From Bifidobacteriaceae bacterium (GTDB lineage Bacteria > Actinomycetota > Actinomycetes > Actinomycetales > WQXJ01): a stretch of 8,053 bases of DNA. A program made the position numbers and the translations under genes. Shown here in pieces: positions 6,606-8,053 of the stretch. The stretch lies in assembly GCA_031258055.1 (NCBI GenBank), contig JAIRNM010000246.1, positions 1 through 8,053 on the forward strand. Reading direction: 5' to 3'. Under the pieces are notes generated by a model. The model had not been told where the DNA came from, did not search any database, and saw nothing but the letters and a program-made list of their open reading frames with translations. Every line of letters begins with the position of its first letter. The stretch's first letter is position 1.

Positions 6606-6668
6606 TGGGCCACGGGGACGTACTTGGTGGCTCACTTCGTGGGCCACCAAGTACGTCCCCGTGGCCCA
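6606..6668. repeat. Very long near-perfect palindrome (hairpin)
   Basis: The arms 6606-6631 and 6643-6668 are perfectly complementary over 26 bp. The stem continues inward through one T-G pair (6632/6642) and three more pairs (6633-6635/6639-6641), closing on a 3-nt loop TTC. The arms carry GGGGACGTACTTGG and its complement. There is no T-run on either side and no open frame, so it is not a simple intrinsic terminator. It resembles REP/BIME-like or MITE-like palindromes; that assignment is inference. Confidence 0.9.
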
Positions 6669-6676
6669 TGGCGTAA

Positions 6677-6692
6677 CGAACGGACCCGTTCG
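6677..6692 (-). terminator. Small hairpin just downstream of the surface-protein gene
   Basis: CGAACGG (6677-6683) and CCGTTCG (6686-6692) form a stem of 6-7 bp, ending 8 nt after the surface-protein TGA at 6701. It could contribute to termination, perhaps together with the large palindrome beyond it, but no T-run follows on the minus strand. Confidence 0.35.
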
Positions 6693-6696
6693 GTTT

Positions 6697-6727
6697 GGGG
6701 TCAGGCCCCGGTTGGTTCTTGGCGGCG
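6697..6727. repeat. Copy 2 of the 31-bp repeat, within the surface-protein 3' end
   Basis: Partner of 6567-6597. This copy includes the last codons of the LPFTG protein (R-Q-E-P-T-G-A) and its TGA stop. Its left part, GGGGTCAGGCCCC (6697-6709), is also an imperfect short dyad around the stop codon. Confidence 0.85.
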
Positions 6728-8053
6728 GCGGCGTTTAGATGCCAGTATCAGCAGGTAACCCGCTAACAGCAGCCCGAGGGCGGCGCCAGTGGTCCCAATA
6801 ATCCCGTCCGCGCCGGTGAACGGCAACTGTTTCGGTTTGACTGGTGCTGGCTGCATGTCAGCCGGTGGCCCGCCACAAGCAACCGTGAAATCGGCTGTGT
6901 GCGCACCAGACAACGGTCCACGTAACGTCAACGTGTGAGTATTACGAGCCGTCCCCTCAGCGATCACCCACTGGAACACAACCATCCCATCAGCGTTAGC
7001 CCTTATTGACCCGACCGGCGCCTCGCCAGACGTCACGGCTGTGACGGTCTCACCAGGCTGGAAATTCAAACCAGTAGCAGCCTGCTTATCACCGATACAG
7101 AGTGTTGGTTTAGCGACCGCGATCTCAGGGACACCAACCCGCCACGGCCTAGACACAACGTTCTGGGACAGGTCAGTTTCCTCAACCGCCAACATGTCGC
7201 CCACACCAGCCGCTGGCTCTAACACACAGGACCAAGTCCTGTCCGCTCCCACGGTGGTAGTGCATAACACGTTCCCAGCCGGATCAGTGACAGTGATCGT
7301 GTTACCCTGCTCCTCACCGATACCAGTCAACGTCCCGCCATCACTCGGATCAGGAACCGGTAACACCGGCGGCACCGCGTCCACCTGCACACTGATCTTC
7401 TCCGAGATGTTGCTCGCCTTATCAACTAATGTGACTTCCACAACCGTCCCATCCGGTAACGCCGGGTCAAACACGCACACCCAAGTCCCATCCGGGGCCA
7501 CCTGAGTGCGACACCACTCCACGCCCGTGGCCGGGTCCCTCACCACAACCGTCAAATAGCCGTTAGCGGCATCCTCCAAGTCATCAGCTGGAACCAGGCC
7601 ACTCACCTGATCACCCCGGGAGGGATCCAACACCGGTGGGCCAGGTGCGACCCCGTCAACCACAAGCGTCGAATCATTCGCGTTCCCAGCCTTATCAACG
7701 ATCTCAACCGTCACTTCTTGACCATCCGGCAATTTCGGACTGATCGGACAATCAAACGACCCATCCGCATTCACCGGACAAGTGTTAATAACATTCCCGT
7801 CCTCATCACGGATAACAACCGTCAAATCACCAGCCGCCGCATCATCAAGGTCTTCTTCAGCGACCTGACCGTCCACATGACCACCATCCGACGGGTTCAC
7901 CACCGGCGGATTAGGTGAAACAGCATCCAAGAACCAGATATGCGCCTCGGCTGGACGACCATCCGTCCACTCCACCCCGTCAGCGCGCGTCACCGGCTCA
8001 CCATTCACGCTAGCGGTCACCGGATAGACGCCTTCGAACCCGAAGTAGGTGAC
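6701..8053 (-). CDS. LPXTG-anchored surface protein with Ig-like repeats, N-terminus cut by window edge
   Basis: The frame is open from the window edge (450 codons seen), so the true start lies outside; a GTG at 8020 is internal. From about visible residue 43 come three bacterial Ig-like (Big_6-type) repeats, at about 43-132, 133-224 and 225-307. Each opens with a Pro-rich D-x-V-x-P linker and P-S-x-G-x-x-x-x-G, followed by a strand and a D-G-T-W/F turn. Each has a cysteine pair about 10-12 residues apart, for example CTTTVGADRTWSC in the third. A different domain of about 80 residues (IAVAKPTLCIG to FTVACGG) follows, then a Pro/Lys spacer, the sortase signal LPFTG (6812-6826), a hydrophobic helix and the basic tail KRRRRQEPTGA. 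The inferred product is sortase-anchored to the wall, with adhesion or stalk function unproven. No sortase gene is in the window. Confidence 0.9.
   Translation of the reverse strand, partial: VTYFGFEGVYPVTASVNGEPVTRADGVEWTDGRPAEAHIWFLDAVSPNPPVVNPSDGGHVDGQVAEEDLDDAAAGDLTVVIRDEDGNVINTCPVNADGSFDCPISPKLPDGQEVTVEIVDKAGNANDSTLVVDGVAPGPPVLDPSRGDQVSGLVPADDLEDAANGYLTVVVRDPATGVEWCRTQVAPDGTWVCVFDPALPDGTVVEVTLVDKASNISEKISVQVDAVPPVLPVPDPSDGGTLTGIGEEQGNTITVTDPAGNVLCTTTVGADRTWSCVLEPAAGVGDMLAVEETDLSQNVVSRPWRVGVPEIAVAKPTLCIGDKQAATGLNFQPGETVTAVTSGEAPVGSIRANADGMVVFQWVIAEGTARNTHTLTLRGPLSGAHTADFTVACGGPPADMQPAPVKPKQLPFTGADGIIGTTGAALGLLLAGYLLILASKRRRRQEPTGA

Noticed and set aside
6606..6668. The large palindrome as an intrinsic terminator of the surface-protein gene
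   Set aside because: No T-run follows on either strand and the stem is far longer than typical; a termination effect is possible but the structure is better described as a repeat element.
7133..7927. The periodic words in this region as a CRISPR array or DNA satellite
   Set aside because: The periodicity comes from diverged protein Ig-like repeats in an intact reading frame; there are no identical direct repeats with unique spacers.

Overview
The window looks like a high-GC actinobacterial (Actinomycetota) chromosome segment. The evidence is the GC-rich coding sequence, the gene order rpsP-khpA-rimM-trmD with stop/start overlaps, the alanine-rich S16 tail, a small four-helix membrane protein of an actinobacterial type after typA, and an LPXTG-anchored surface protein with bacterial Ig-like repeats. 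I cannot name a genus from the sequence. Every credible gene is on the minus strand, so transcription runs from high to low coordinates.

Reading in the direction of transcription: (1) 8053-6701 is the C-terminal part of a cell-wall-anchored surface protein with three Ig-like repeats, an LPFTG sorting signal, a membrane helix and an Arg-rich tail. (2) 6700-6271 is a gene-free stretch. Near the surface gene it holds a palindrome of about 30 bp per arm, a smaller hairpin, a tandem 13-mer, and a second, displaced copy of the 3' end of the surface-protein gene. Its other half is AT-richer and contains a likely promoter. (3) 6270-5968 is a 100-residue protein with two DUF1540 cysteine motifs. (4) 5967-5566 is a gene-free stretch with a good candidate promoter and a GC-rich leader for the next operon. 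(5) 5565-608 is a tight translation operon: rpsP (ribosomal protein S16), khpA (KH-domain RNA chaperone), rimM (30S maturation factor), trmD (tRNA m1G37 methyltransferase), typA/bipA (ribosome-associated GTPase) and a small four-helix membrane protein. Its genes overlap or lie within 12-14 nt of each other. (6) 465-1 is the N-terminal part of a bitopic membrane protein whose outside portion begins like the peptidoglycan-binding domain of VanW-family proteins.

The operon genes all serve the small ribosomal subunit or decoding: S16 assembly, RimM-assisted 30S maturation, KhpA RNA binding, TrmD frame-keeping methylation and TypA assembly or stress function. typA follows trmD directly where rplS would usually be expected. 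S16, TrmD and TypA all carry long low-complexity Ala/Pro/Gly/Ser/Asp-rich additions at family-variable positions. The most unusual DNA is the palindrome plus displaced 3'-end duplication at 6540-6727. It looks like a REP/MITE-like element that arrived with, or caused, a local duplication. I found no complete new system such as a defence island, CRISPR array or biosynthetic cluster.
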